Assembly: GCA_946886565.1 (NCBI GenBank)
Contig: CAMPIX010000007.1
Location: 88,548-152,547 of the forward strand
Origin: an uncultured Altererythrobacter sp.
GTDB taxonomy: Bacteria; Pseudomonadota; Alphaproteobacteria; Sphingomonadales; Sphingomonadaceae
Length of the DNA: 64,000 bases
Direction of reading: 5' to 3'
The position numbers were made by a program, and so were the translations under genes. Below are positions 54,562-63,513 of this stretch, piece after piece. The notes beneath the pieces were generated by a model. It saw only the letters and a list, made by a program, of their open reading frames with translations. It was not told the DNA's origin and did not search any database. The first letter of the stretch is position 1. Each line of letters opens with the position of its first letter.

Positions 54562-57500
54562 ATGCCCGTTTCCTCTCCCCTCGACCGCACCGCCGTCCGC
54601 CTCGCTTTCCGGCAGGAAGAGGAGGCCTGTCTCACCGAGCGGCTGCGGCAGGCCGCGCCCGCGAGCGCGGTTCACGGCGAGGCCGCGGCGCTCGCGGGCA
54701 AGCTGATCGGGGGCGCGCGCGAGCGCAAGGCGAGCGGGATCGACGCCTTCCTCCAGCAGTTCGGGCTCGCGACCGAGGAAGGCATCGCGCTGATGTGCCT
54801 CGCCGAAGCCCTGCTGCGGGTGCCCGACAGCAAGACCGCCGACGCGCTGATCCGCGACAAGATAGGCCACATCGACTGGTCCGAGCATCTCGGCGAAAGC
54901 TCCTCGACTTTCGTCAACGCCGCGACCTTCTCGCTTATGCTGACCGGCGAAGTGCTTGAACGGCCCGAGCAGACCCAGCGCGGCATGGGCCGCACGCTGC
55001 GCAGCACGATGAACCGGCTGGGCGAGCCGGTGATCCGCAAGGCGACGTTGCAAGCGATGCGCATCCTCGGCGGGCAGTTCGTGTTCGGGCGCACGATCGA
55101 CGAGGCGCTGAAGCGCGCTGCGCCCGAGCGCGCCAAGGGCCTGACCCACAGCTTCGACATGCTCGGCGAAGCGGCGATGACCTTCGAGCACGCCGAGCGC
55201 TACCGTCTCGCCTACGAAAACGCGATCGCGCGGCTCGCGCGCGAGACCGACGGCGGTATCGCCAGCTCGCCCGGCATCTCGGTCAAGCTCTCGGCGCTCT
55301 ATCCCAAGTACGACCACTTCCACGCCGAGGCGGCGGTGAAGGCGCTGGTCCCGATGCTCAAGGGGCTCGCGATCAAGGCGCGCGATGCCAACATGCACTT
55401 CACCATCGACGCCGAGGAGGCCGAGCGGCTCGAGCCCTCGCTCGACATCCTCGAGGCGCTGGTGGCGGACGACGCGATCTTCGCGCGGCCGGGCGGCGGA
55501 CAGTGGGAAGGCTTCGGGCTCGCGATCCAGGCCTATCAGAAGCGCGGGGTGCCGCTGTGCGACTGGGTGGCCAAGCTCGCGCGCAAGCACAACCGGCGGC
55601 TGATGGTGCGATTGGTCAAGGGCGCCTACTGGGACACGGAAATCAAGCTGAGCCAGGTCGGCGGCTTCAAGGATTTCCCCGTCTTCACCCGCAAGCTCGG
55701 CACCGACGTTTCCTACCTCGCCTGCGCCGCCAAGCTGCTCGAGGCGCGCGACGCGCTCTATCCGGCGTTCGCGACGCACAACGCCTATACGATCGGCGCG
55801 GTGAAGGCGCTGGCCGCAAAGGGCGAGGGACCCTTTGAATTCCAGCGGCTGCACGGCATGGGCGAGGAGGTCTATTCCGAGCTCAGCCAGATCGAGGGCA
55901 ACCGCAAGACGCCGGTGCGCATCTACGCGCCGGTGGGCACCCACAAGGACCTGCTCGCCTATCTCGTGCGCCGCCTGCTCGAGAACGGGGCGAACTCCAG
56001 CTTCGTCAACCGCATGGCCGACGCCGAGGTGCCGGTGACCGAGCTGACCGGCGACCCGGTGGCCGAGCTCGCGGCCACGGAGCCGCGGCGCAACCCCGCG
56101 ATTCCCCTGCCCGCGGACATCTTCCCGGGGCGCCGCAACAGCGCGGGCATCGATCTCGCCGATCCGCTGGTGATCGAGCCGCTGCTCGAACGGCTGCACG
56201 TTCTCGACGCGCGCCGCTGGCATGCCGAGCCGACGCTGCGCTCGCCCGAGCAGGGCGAAGTCGCGCCGATCACCCAGCCGCAGGACCTGACGCACGAGGT
56301 CGGCACCCGGCGCGACGCGCTGCCCGAGGAGATCGACGTCGCGATCACCCGCGCCTCGGCAATCCAGCCGGGCTGGGATTCGCTCGGCGGCGAGAAGCGC
56401 GCGCTGCTGCTCGAAGCCGCTGCCGACATGTTCGAGGCGCACACCGACGAATTCCTCAGCCTGTGCCAGCGCGAGGCGGGCAAGACGCTGATGGACGCGG
56501 TGCTCGAACTGCGCGAAGCGGTCGATTTCCTGCGCTACTACGCCAACGAAGCGCGCCGCCTGTTCACCGCGCCGCACCCGCTGCCGGGGCCGACCGGGGA
56601 GGAGAACCGGCTGAGTCTGCACGGCCGCGGCGTGTTCGCCACGATCAGCCCTTGGAACTTCCCGCTCGCGATCTTCATCGGCCCGGCCGCCGCCGCGCTC
56701 GCGGCAGGCAACGCAGTGATCGCCAAGCCCGCCGAGCAGACCCCGCTGATCGCCGCGCTCGCGGTCAAGCTGTGTCACGCGGCGGGCATTCCCGAAGATG
56801 TGTTCCAGCTCATGCCCGGCGCGGGCGAGGTCGGCCAGCTGATCACCTCCGATCCGCGCATCGCCGGCGTCGCCTTCACCGGCTCCACCGCGACCGCGCA
56901 CGCGATCAACCGCAGCCTCGCAGCGCGCGATGGGCCGATCGCGACGCTGATCGCCGAGACCGGCGGCCAGAACGCGATGATCGTCGACAGCTCGGCGCTG
57001 CCGGAACAGGTCACGCGCGACGTGGTGAACAGCGCGTTCCAGAGCGCGGGCCAGCGGTGCAGCGCACTGCGCGTGCTCTACCTGCAGGACGACGTGGCCG
57101 ACGAGATGCTCGAGATGATCAAGGGCGCGTTCGAAGCGCTGGTGATCGGCGATCCCGAGGAGCTCGAGACCGACGTCGGCCCGGTGATCGATCCCGACGC
57201 CAAGGCCGCGCTCGAGCGCCACGTCGCGCGGCGCAAGAAGAACGGCCGCACCGTGTGGCGGCGCAAGCTGCCGCGCAGCGTCAAGGACGGGTGCTTCGTC
57301 GCGCCGACGATCATCGAGATGGATTCGATCCTCGACCTGCGGCGCGAGAACTTCGGCCCGATCCTCCACGTCGTGCGCTTCAAGGCGAGCGATCTGGAGC
57401 GCGTGATCGAGGATATCAACGCCACCGGCTTCGGCCTCACGCTCGGCCTCCACAGCCGGATCGAGGCGACCCGCCGCTTCGTCGAGGCGCGCGCGCGGGT

Positions 57501-57690
57501 GGGCAACTTCTACGTCAACCGCAACCAGATCGGCGCGGTGGTTGAAAGCCAGCCGTTCGGCGGCGAGGGGCTCTCGGGCACCGGACCCAAGGCGGGCGGC
57601 CCGAACTACGTCGCGCGCTTCGCGACCGAGCGCGTGGTCTGCATCGACACGACCGCCGCGGGGGGCAATGCGACACTGTTGGCAAGTTAG
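54562..57690 (+). CDS. putA: Bifunctional proline dehydrogenase / delta-1-pyrroline-5-carboxylate dehydrogenase
   Basis: 1,042 residues, the short type: the N-terminus has no ribbon-helix-helix domain, so it is an enzyme only and not its own repressor. The proline dehydrogenase barrel covers about 80-470 (KLSALYPKYDHF, RLVKGAYWDTEIK, RLHGMGEEVY). The aldehyde dehydrogenase part covers about 560-1030 with FATISPWNFPLAIF, AETGGQNAMIVD (general base Glu) and GQRCSALRVLY with the nucleophilic Cys near 833. It oxidises proline to glutamate, which could feed the NAD-glutamate dehydrogenase at 5.5-10.2 kb. Confidence 0.96.
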   Translation: MPVSSPLDRTAVRLAFRQEEEACLTERLRQAAPASAVHGEAAALAGKLIGGARERKASGIDAFLQQFGLATEEGIALMCLAEALLRVPDSKTADALIRDKIGHIDWSEHLGESSSTFVNAATFSLMLTGEVLERPEQTQRGMGRTLRSTMNRLGEPVIRKATLQAMRILGGQFVFGRTIDEALKRAAPERAKGLTHSFDMLGEAAMTFEHAERYRLAYENAIARLARETDGGIASSPGISVKLSALYPKYDHFHAEAAVKALVPMLKGLAIKARDANMHFTIDAEEAERLEPSLDILEALVADDAIFARPGGGQWEGFGLAIQAYQKRGVPLCDWVAKLARKHNRRLMVRLVKGAYWDTEIKLSQVGGFKDFPVFTRKLGTDVSYLACAAKLLEARDALYPAFATHNAYTIGAVKALAAKGEGPFEFQRLHGMGEEVYSELSQIEGNRKTPVRIYAPVGTHKDLLAYLVRRLLENGANSSFVNRMADAEVPVTELTGDPVAELAATEPRRNPAIPLPADIFPGRRNSAGIDLADPLVIEPLLERLHVLDARRWHAEPTLRSPEQGEVAPITQPQDLTHEVGTRRDALPEEIDVAITRASAIQPGWDSLGGEKRALLLEAAADMFEAHTDEFLSLCQREAGKTLMDAVLELREAVDFLRYYANEARRLFTAPHPLPGPTGEENRLSLHGRGVFATISPWNFPLAIFIGPAAAALAAGNAVIAKPAEQTPLIAALAVKLCHAAGIPEDVFQLMPGAGEVGQLITSDPRIAGVAFTGSTATAHAINRSLAARDGPIATLIAETGGQNAMIVDSSALPEQVTRDVVNSAFQSAGQRCSALRVLYLQDDVADEMLEMIKGAFEALVIGDPEELETDVGPVIDPDAKAALERHVARRKKNGRTVWRRKLPRSVKDGCFVAPTIIEMDSILDLRRENFGPILHVVRFKASDLERVIEDINATGFGLTLGLHSRIEATRRFVEARARVGNFYVNRNQIGAVVESQPFGGEGLSGTGPKAGGPNYVARFATERVVCIDTTAAGGNATLLAS

Positions 57691-57700
57691 CTCCACTGCT

Positions 57701-57823
57701 CTCTCCCCTGAAGGGGAGAGATACGCAGGCTTACCGGCGCAGCCGGTTAGCCGAAGTTGAGAGGGGGAGGTGTGCACGACGTCCCCTCTCCCAACCCTCT
57801 CCCCTCATGGGGAGAGGGCTTTT
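57701..57823 (+). repeat. Paired inverted repeats and terminator-like hairpin after putA
   Basis: CTCTCCCCT/AGGGGAGAG with loop GA lies at 57701-57720, just after putA. A second, perfect 10-bp stem CCCTCTCCCC/GGGGAGAGGG with loop TCAT lies at 57795-57818 and is followed by CTTTT. The second hairpin looks like a working terminator. Similar pyrimidine-rich strings recur near other gene ends (e.g. 58405-58430), so this may be a dispersed repeat of its own type. Confidence 0.65.
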
Positions 57824-57862
57824 CATTGCAAGTTCAGTCGCCTGCTTGCTAGGGCACGCACG

Positions 57863-58393
57863 ATGCGCCGCCTCACGACCCTGATCCTCGCGCTGGCCGC
57901 GCTCGCCTGGTCGGCGGGCGCGGCAGCCGAGGTCCGCATGAGCTTCCACAGCTTCAACGGCTCGATCTTCTTCGGCCGCTACCCGCATACCTTCGTGGTG
58001 CTCGAAGGGACGCTCGAGGAAACCGGCGCGCCGATCGACGAGAACTACGGCTTCACCGCCAAGGAAGCCGGAATCGCCGCGCTGCGCGGCCCGGTCGAGC
58101 ACGCGATCCTGATCGAGGAAGACAAGTACATCCGCGACACCAACCGCCACTTCACCGTGACGCTGACCGACGCTGAATACTGGCAGGTGCGCGCCGAAGT
58201 GGATGAATGGCGCAACGCGCCGGGCAAGTACTACGACCTCGACACGCGCAACTGCATCCACTTCGTCGGCACGATGGCGCAGATCGCCGGGCTGCGGGTG
58301 AACTATCCCGAGGATCTGCTGCGCAAGCCCAAGTCGTGGCTCAACCACATCGCGCGGCTGAACCCGCAGCTCGGGGCGGAACAGATCGACTGA
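57863..58393 (+). CDS. Secreted protein with possible permuted papain-like Cys/His site
   Basis: 176 residues with a signal sequence (to about residue 22). [11 protein letters not shown] carries a His near 42 and [19 protein letters not shown] a Cys at 131, the latter set in the N-C-x-x-F context seen in LRAT and circularly permuted NlpC/P60 proteins, where the His precedes the Cys. This hints at a periplasmic acyl- or peptide-transferring cysteine enzyme, but the family is not recognised with certainty. ATG at 57863. Neighbours: putA upstream beyond a terminator, dcd downstream. Confidence 0.75.
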   Translation: MRRLTTLILALAALAWSAGAAAEVRMSFHSFNGSIFFGRYPHTFVVLEGTLEETGAPIDENYGFTAKEAGIAALRGPVEHAILIEEDKYIRDTNRHFTVTLTDAEYWQVRAEVDEWRNAPGKYYDLDTRNCIHFVGTMAQIAGLRVNYPEDLLRKPKSWLNHIARLNPQLGAEQID

Positions 58394-58481
58394 TCGATCG
58401 ACCTCCCCCGCCTCTGAAGTGGAGGGGGATAACGGCTTTCCCCGCCTTGCCGGGCCGCGCAGGCTCGGGAATCACACCGAC

Positions 58482-59036
58482 ATGGCGATTCTTTCTGACA
58501 GGTGGATCAGGCAGCAAGCGACCGAGAAGGGCATGATAGAGCCCTTCGTCGAGGCGCAGCGGCGCGAAGGGTGCATTTCGTTCGGCCTCTCAAGCTATGG
58601 CTACGACGCGCGGGTGGCCGACGAGTTCAAGATCTTCACCAACGTCGACAGCGCGGTAGTCGACCCGAAGGACTTCGCCGCCAACTCGTTCGTCGACCGC
58701 AAGACCGATGTGTGCGTGATCCCGCCCAATTCGTTCGCGCTCGCGCGCACGGTCGAATACTTCCGCGTGCCCGAGGACGTGCTTGTCATCTGCCTCGGCA
58801 AGAGCACCTACGCGCGCTGCGGGATCATCGTGAACGTCACCCCGCTCGAACCGGGCTGGGAAGGCCACGTCACGCTCGAATTCTCGAACACCACGCCGCT
58901 CCCGGCGAAGATCTACGCCAACGAGGGCGCGTGCCAGTTCCTGTTCCTCCAGGGCAACGAGCGCTGCGAGACGAGCTATCGCGACCGCGCGGGCAAGTAC
59001 ATGGGCCAGCGCGGAGTGACGCTGCCGAGGTTGTAA
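58482..59036 (+). CDS. dcd: dCTP deaminase
   Basis: 184 residues, normal length. It turns dCTP into dUTP for thymidylate synthesis. The active-site and nucleotide-binding blocks are present: [39 protein letters not shown] with the catalytic Arg, and [16 protein letters not shown] with the catalytic Glu. ATG at 58482 opens [13 protein letters not shown]. The monofunctional (not dUTPase-fused) form is inferred from the ARCGIIVN block. A related salvage enzyme, cdd, lies at 31.5 kb. Confidence 0.97.
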   Translation: MAILSDRWIRQQATEKGMIEPFVEAQRREGCISFGLSSYGYDARVADEFKIFTNVDSAVVDPKDFAANSFVDRKTDVCVIPPNSFALARTVEYFRVPEDVLVICLGKSTYARCGIIVNVTPLEPGWEGHVTLEFSNTTPLPAKIYANEGACQFLFLQGNERCETSYRDRAGKYMGQRGVTLPRL

Positions 59037-59081
59037 GCGCGGCGGCGCTGTATCATTCTCTCCAGAGGTGGGAGAATCGAC

Positions 59082-60257
59082 ATGGCCGACAAGGAATTCG
59101 ACATCGTCGTCTACGGCGCGACCGGGTACACCGGGCGCCTCGTCGCCGAACATTTCGTGCGCGAATACGGCAGCCAGCCCGAAGCGCCGAAATGGGCGAT
59201 GGCGGGACGCAACCTGACGAAGCTTCAGGATGTGCGGGACGCGATCGGCGCGCCGGCCGATACGCCGCTGATCGTCGCCGATGCCGACGATCCGGTGAGC
59301 CTGGAGACGATGTGCAATCGCACGCGCGTGGTGCTGACCACGGTCGGGCCCTATCAGCTTTATGGCGACGCGCTCGTCGCGGCCTGCGTGAAGACCGGCA
59401 CCGACTACGCCGACCTGTGCGGCGAACCCGGCTGGATGCGCGAGCAGATCGACCTCCACCACGAAGGCGCCAAGGCGAGCGGCGCGCGGATATGCTTTTC
59501 GAGCGGGTTCGATTCGGTCCCGTTCGATCTCGGCGTGCTGATGCTGCAGAAGCAGGCGGCCCTGCGCTTCGGCAAACCGGCCCCGCACGTCCGCGGGCGG
59601 GTGCGCGGAATGCAGGGGACGTTCTCGGGCGGCACCGCGGCCAGCCTGACCGCGACGATGAAGGCCGTGGCGAGGAATCCGCGGCTGATCCCGGTGCTCC
59701 AGAGCCCGTTCGGCCTCACCCCCGGCTTCGAGGGGCCCGACCAGCCGAGCGGCCTCGTCCCGCGCTACGAGGACGATCTCGGCAAGTGGGCCGCGCCGTT
59801 CATCATGGCGACGATCAACGTCAAGAACGTTCACCGCACCAATTTCCTCGCGGGTTTCCCCTACGGCGAGGACTTCCGCTACGACGAGATGATGCTCACC
59901 AGCCCGGGCGAGGCGGGCAAGGCCGCGGCCCACGCTGTGGCCGAGATGCTCAAGAACCCGTTCGGCGCGCGGCCGCCCAAGCCCGGCGAAGGCCCGAGCA
60001 AGGCCGAGCGCGAAAGCGGGTTCTACGACGTGCTGTTCGTCGGCGATTATCCCGACGGATCGTCGCTGCGCTACGGCGTGAAGGGCAAATACGACCCGGG
60101 CTACGGTTCGACCAGCCGGATGCTCGCCGAAACCGGCATGGCTCTCCTCGCAAGCGACGCCGCCGGGGGCGTGGGGACGCCGGGCGCGTTGCTCGGCGAA
60201 GCACTGGTCCAGCGGCTCCGCGAACATGCCGAGATCGCCTTCGCGCCGGAGGGCTGA
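59082..60257 (+). CDS. Saccharopine-dehydrogenase-like NAD(P)-binding oxidoreductase (trans-acting enoyl reductase type)
   Basis: 391 residues. An N-terminal Rossmann fold has VVYGATGYTGRLVAEHF (GxxGxxG) near residues 8-24. YADLCGEPGW and RICFSSGFDSVPFDLG follow, as in the family that includes mycobacterial trans-acting enoyl reductase Rv2953. There is no lysine-pathway partner nearby, so true saccharopine dehydrogenase activity is unlikely. A lipid or polyketide substrate is possible but unproven. DoxX follows 72 bp later. Confidence 0.88.
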   Translation: MADKEFDIVVYGATGYTGRLVAEHFVREYGSQPEAPKWAMAGRNLTKLQDVRDAIGAPADTPLIVADADDPVSLETMCNRTRVVLTTVGPYQLYGDALVAACVKTGTDYADLCGEPGWMREQIDLHHEGAKASGARICFSSGFDSVPFDLGVLMLQKQAALRFGKPAPHVRGRVRGMQGTFSGGTAASLTATMKAVARNPRLIPVLQSPFGLTPGFEGPDQPSGLVPRYEDDLGKWAAPFIMATINVKNVHRTNFLAGFPYGEDFRYDEMMLTSPGEAGKAAAHAVAEMLKNPFGARPPKPGEGPSKAERESGFYDVLFVGDYPDGSSLRYGVKGKYDPGYGSTSRMLAETGMALLASDAAGGVGTPGALLGEALVQRLREHAEIAFAPEG

Positions 60258-60329
60258 TCGGCGCCGCGATGGCTTTTTTCCGGCCTCGAACGTATTGTTC
60301 GCGAGGAAAAGGGGAAGAGGAGCATTCGC

Positions 60330-60788
60330 ATGTCCACCATTGCCGCAGTCATCGGCCGCATCATGCTGGCCGTCATCTTCATTCTGTCGGGCATCGGAAA
60401 GATCACCGATCCGGCGGGAACCGCGCAATTCATCGAAAGCGAGACCACGCTGCCGGGCAGCCTCGCCCTGCCGACCGGAGTGTTCGAACTGGTGCTCGGC
60501 CTGATGCTGGCGATCGGGCTGATGACGCGCATTGCCTCGGTGCTGCTCGCGGGCTTCTGCCTGCTGGCGGCGTTTTTCTTCCACAATGCGTTCGGCGACA
60601 TCACGCAACTCACCGCGGCGCTGAAGAATCTCGCGATCGCGGGCGGGCTGCTGGTGGTCTTCGCCTACGGCCAGATGCGCGGCAGCTTCGACCATATGCG
60701 CGAGCGCAACCGCGCGCGAAAGGCCGAACTGCGCGCCGCCCACGCCGAGGGCAAGGCCGAGGGCCTCACCGACCGCGTCACGCACTGA
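60330..60788 (+). CDS. DoxX-family membrane protein
   Basis: 152 residues with four membrane segments (about 5-25, 47-67, 72-90, 96-112), the DoxX four-helix pattern: IGRIMLAVIFILSGIGKITD at the start and LLAGFCLLAAFFFHN in the middle. A basic C-terminal tail rich in Arg, Ala and Glu follows. DoxX proteins are linked to respiration and oxidative stress, but individual roles vary. A family-B repeat begins 5 bp after its stop. Confidence 0.88.
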   Translation: MSTIAAVIGRIMLAVIFILSGIGKITDPAGTAQFIESETTLPGSLALPTGVFELVLGLMLAIGLMTRIASVLLAGFCLLAAFFFHNAFGDITQLTAALKNLAIAGGLLVVFAYGQMRGSFDHMRERNRARKAELRAAHAEGKAEGLTDRVTH

Positions 60789-60792
60789 GTCT

Positions 60793-60925
60793 GATCCTCC
60801 CCTGCAAGGGGAGGGGGACCGCCGGGCCGCAGGCCCGGTGGTGGAGGGGTGTCCATGGTTGCGGGCGGCGACACCCCTCCGTCAGCCGCTGACGCGGCTG
60901 CCACCTCCCCTTGCAGGGGAGGATC
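60793..60925. repeat. Palindromic intergenic repeat, family B, copy 2
   Basis: 133 bp with nearly perfect ends: GATCCTCCCCTGCAAGGGGA at the left and TCCCCTTGCAGGGGAGGATC at the right. Inner arms are GTGGTGGAGGGGTGTC and GACACCCCTCCGTCAGCC, with GCCGCTGACGCGGCTGCC after them. It closely matches copy 1 at 37741-37869 and lies between convergent DoxX and TonB-receptor genes. Confidence 0.85.
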
Positions 60926-60946
60926 GCACTGCCATATCGATGGAGC

Positions 60947-63127
60947 CTAGAAGCTCGTCCGCACGCTCAGCTTGAAGTTGCGGCCCGCGAGCGGGACGAA
61001 CTGCTTGGTGAAGCTTGCGTGGCGGCGTCCTTCGACGTCGAAGATGTTGTCCGCCTGTAGCATCACGGTGACGTTGTCGTTGCCGCGGATCGGCTTCCAC
61101 GCGATCGAGGCGTTGACGTGGGTGAAGCCGTCGGTGGCGGTTTCGAACGGCGCGATGCGCTCCTGATCGTCGAACCACTGGACCTCGCCGCGCACGTCGA
61201 ACGCGCCCGCCTGCGCCTCGAGCGCGCCCGAAAGGCTCAGCGGCGGGATGCGCGGCAGCGGGGTGCCGTCGTCAAGCTCGGCGCGGATGTAGTCGCCGCG
61301 CAGATCGGCGAGCAGGGTCAGGCCGTCGCTCTCGTAAACGGGGTAGGTCAATTGACCCTCGACCCCGAAATAACGCGCGTCACCCTGAAGGTACTGGAAG
61401 ACCGGCAGATCGTCTTCCTCCAGCCCCGTTTCGGATAGGAAGATGTAATCGTCGAACCAGTTCTGGAACACCGCGACGCTTACCGTGCCCGCACCGAGCG
61501 GGCCGCGTGCGAAGGCTTCCAGCCCCCACGCGCCTTCGACCTCGAGGTTCGGGTCGCCGATCTCGAACGCCTGGGTTGCGATGTGCGGGCCGTTCGAGAG
61601 CAGCTCTTCGGCACTCGGTGCGCGTTCTGCGCGGCTGCCGGTCAGCCCGATCCGCAGATCGCCCTCGGTCTCGTAAACCAGCCCGAGCGCGCCCGAGAAG
61701 GCATCGAACGAGCGCCGGAAGCCGAGCGCCTGCGATTCGACCTTCGTTGCTTCATAGCGCCCGGCCAGCTCGAGCTGGAACGGTTCGAGCGCGATCTCCT
61801 GCAGACTGAACACCGCGAACTGGTCCGTACGGTTCTTCGGCACGTATGCTTCCGCGCCGAAAGCGTCGAAGTCGCGGAAGTAGTACTGCACCCCGGTCGA
61901 GCCGCCCCAGCCGCCGCGATCGCTTTGCTCGAGCACCGCGCGCGCTTCGATTCCCTTGACGTCGAACACGGTGCCGACCTCGTCGCCTTCGAATTCGGTG
62001 TGGGTGTAATCGCTGAAGCCGACGCGGGTGTTCAACGCCGAGAAGAATCCGTCGCCCAGCGCGAGCTTTCCGCGCAGGTCGGCGCGATACTGCCTGAGGC
62101 CGATGGTGACGAGTTCCTCGCCGTGCCCTTCTTCCTCGCCGCCGCCGTCCTCGGCATGATGGTGGCCCGCGCCCGGGCGCATCGGCACGCCGTAAGTCGT
62201 GTCGTAGATGCCGATCGCGGCGCCGAGGTTGCTGTCGCCTTCGAAGAAAGCGAAGCCGGCGTTCGCGCTCCAGGTCTCGGTCGCGCTGTTGGGCAACACG
62301 CCGCGCTGGCCGGCCGTCTCGCGCAGTTCCTCGGCTTCGTCGAGGTGGCCTTCGGATTCCTCTTCCGCGGCATCGGCGAGCAAGTCGGCGCGCAATGCCT
62401 CGGAGTTGGCGAAGCCCGCGATCTCGAGATCGTCGGTCGTGCGGTAGGAGCCGTCGACATGGCCGACGAAGCCGCCACCGAGCGGTACGTCGAGCGAGGC
62501 GCCCCCCTCGCGCAGATTCGCCGCGGTGTCGGCCCCGGCGAGCGCGTCGATATGAAACGGCTCGTTCAACCGGCGCAGCGGGATGCGCTTGTCGATCACG
62601 TTGACCGCGCCGCCGATCGCCTGGCTGCCGTAAAGCAGCACCGCGGGCCCGCGCAGCACCTCGATCCGCTCGGCGGTGAGCGGGTCGATCGAGGTCGCGT
62701 GATCGGCCGAGGTGTTCGAGACGTCTATCGCGCCGATCCCGTCGATCAGCACCTTGACCCGCTCGCCGGAGAAGCCGCGCAGCACCGGGCGCGAGGCGCC
62801 GGGCGAAAAGCTCGTCGCCGAAACACCTGGCACCTTGGCGAGCACCTCGCCGAGCTGCCCGTGGAGGTTTCGCTGGAGCTCGGCCCCCTCGACCACCGAG
62901 GTGCCCGCAAGGACGTCGAGCTCGTCGAGACCCTCCGCCGTGACGACGATCTCGCCGCTGGTGGCGATGCGCCGGTCGTGGAAATCGTCCGAATCGGGCC
63001 CGGTTTCGCGTGCGTCTTGCGCATTCGCATCGGAGTCCTGGGCGTGAACCGGGGCGGCCAGGGCACAAAGCACGAGGCCGAGCGGGAGGGTGAGCGGGCG
63101 CGCCGCAATCAATTGACGATACAACAT
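60947..63127 (-). CDS. TonB-dependent outer-membrane receptor, ZnuD-like
   Basis: 726 residues. A signal sequence (to about residue 29) is followed by a plug domain (EIVVTAEGLDELDVLAG, RPVLRGFSGERVKVLIDG, IEVLRGPAVLLYGSQAIGG) and a 22-strand barrel ending in a terminal Phe (RNFKLSVRTSF). An extracellular loop near residues 360-380 is rich in His and Glu (GHHHAEDGGGEEEGHGEE), and the C-terminal KQFVPLAGRNFKL resembles the zinc receptor ZnuD. Metal uptake, probably zinc, is inferred. ATG at 63127; a Zur site upstream could not be made out. Confidence 0.9.
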   Translation of the reverse strand: MLYRQLIAARPLTLPLGLVLCALAAPVHAQDSDANAQDARETGPDSDDFHDRRIATSGEIVVTAEGLDELDVLAGTSVVEGAELQRNLHGQLGEVLAKVPGVSATSFSPGASRPVLRGFSGERVKVLIDGIGAIDVSNTSADHATSIDPLTAERIEVLRGPAVLLYGSQAIGGAVNVIDKRIPLRRLNEPFHIDALAGADTAANLREGGASLDVPLGGGFVGHVDGSYRTTDDLEIAGFANSEALRADLLADAAEEESEGHLDEAEELRETAGQRGVLPNSATETWSANAGFAFFEGDSNLGAAIGIYDTTYGVPMRPGAGHHHAEDGGGEEEGHGEELVTIGLRQYRADLRGKLALGDGFFSALNTRVGFSDYTHTEFEGDEVGTVFDVKGIEARAVLEQSDRGGWGGSTGVQYYFRDFDAFGAEAYVPKNRTDQFAVFSLQEIALEPFQLELAGRYEATKVESQALGFRRSFDAFSGALGLVYETEGDLRIGLTGSRAERAPSAEELLSNGPHIATQAFEIGDPNLEVEGAWGLEAFARGPLGAGTVSVAVFQNWFDDYIFLSETGLEEDDLPVFQYLQGDARYFGVEGQLTYPVYESDGLTLLADLRGDYIRAELDDGTPLPRIPPLSLSGALEAQAGAFDVRGEVQWFDDQERIAPFETATDGFTHVNASIAWKPIRGNDNVTVMLQADNIFDVEGRRHASFTKQFVPLAGRNFKLSVRTSF

Positions 63128-63263
63128 ATCGCGGCCTGATAGCGATTCGCGCAGCCATGTCCACAGCGAAGTCGATGAATTGCAATCTGGCGGGGATGGA
63201 TGACAGGCGCACGAACGAGCCGGCACGGGTTGCGCTTGTCGAAATTCGTTCTGATGGAAGAAA

Positions 63264-63338
63264 TGGAGCGGGCGAAGAGATTCGAACTCTCGACCCCAAC
63301 CTTGGCAAGGTTGTGCTCTACCCCTGAGCTACGCCCGC
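63264..63338 (-). tRNA. tRNA-Gly (GCC)
   Basis: Reading the minus strand: acceptor GCGGGCG pairs with CGCCCGC, D-arm GCTCAGGGGTAGAGC, anticodon arm CAACCTTGCCAAGGTTG with GCC at 63304-63306, T-arm GAGAGTTCGAATCTC, discriminator U and encoded CCA (63264-63266). 75 nt with CCA, no intron. It reads GGC and GGU glycine codons. Confidence 0.98.
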
Positions 63339-63382
63339 TCACTGGCGCTACCCGAAGCATGCTGCCCGGGTGGGAGGCGGCG

Positions 63383-63411
63383 CGATTAGCAGCGGGTCGG
63401 CGGGGCCGCAA
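63383..63411 (-). promoter_or_regulatory. Predicted tRNA-Gly promoter
   Basis: On the minus strand TTGCGG (63406-63411), exactly 17 bp, then TAATCG (63383-63388), about 45 bp before the mature 5' end. Confidence 0.5.
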
Positions 63412-63513
63412 GGGGAAAATACGCCGCGCGGCGCGGGTCGCTTTTCGCTTCACAATTCGCGCCGAGGCCCCACATTGGCGGCTTACCCGAACGCGCGATC
63501 ACAGGAGCTGAAG

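Noticed and set aside
54076..57777. A 1,233-codon open frame antisense to putA and glpD
   Set aside because: Its sequence is low-complexity, rich in Arg, Gly, Ala and Glu with no domain, and lies opposite a complete PutA. Long antisense frames are expected where third positions are mostly G or C.
59082..60257. True saccharopine dehydrogenase in lysine metabolism
   Set aside because: The sequence fits the trans-acting enoyl reductase subgroup and no lysine-pathway genes are nearby.
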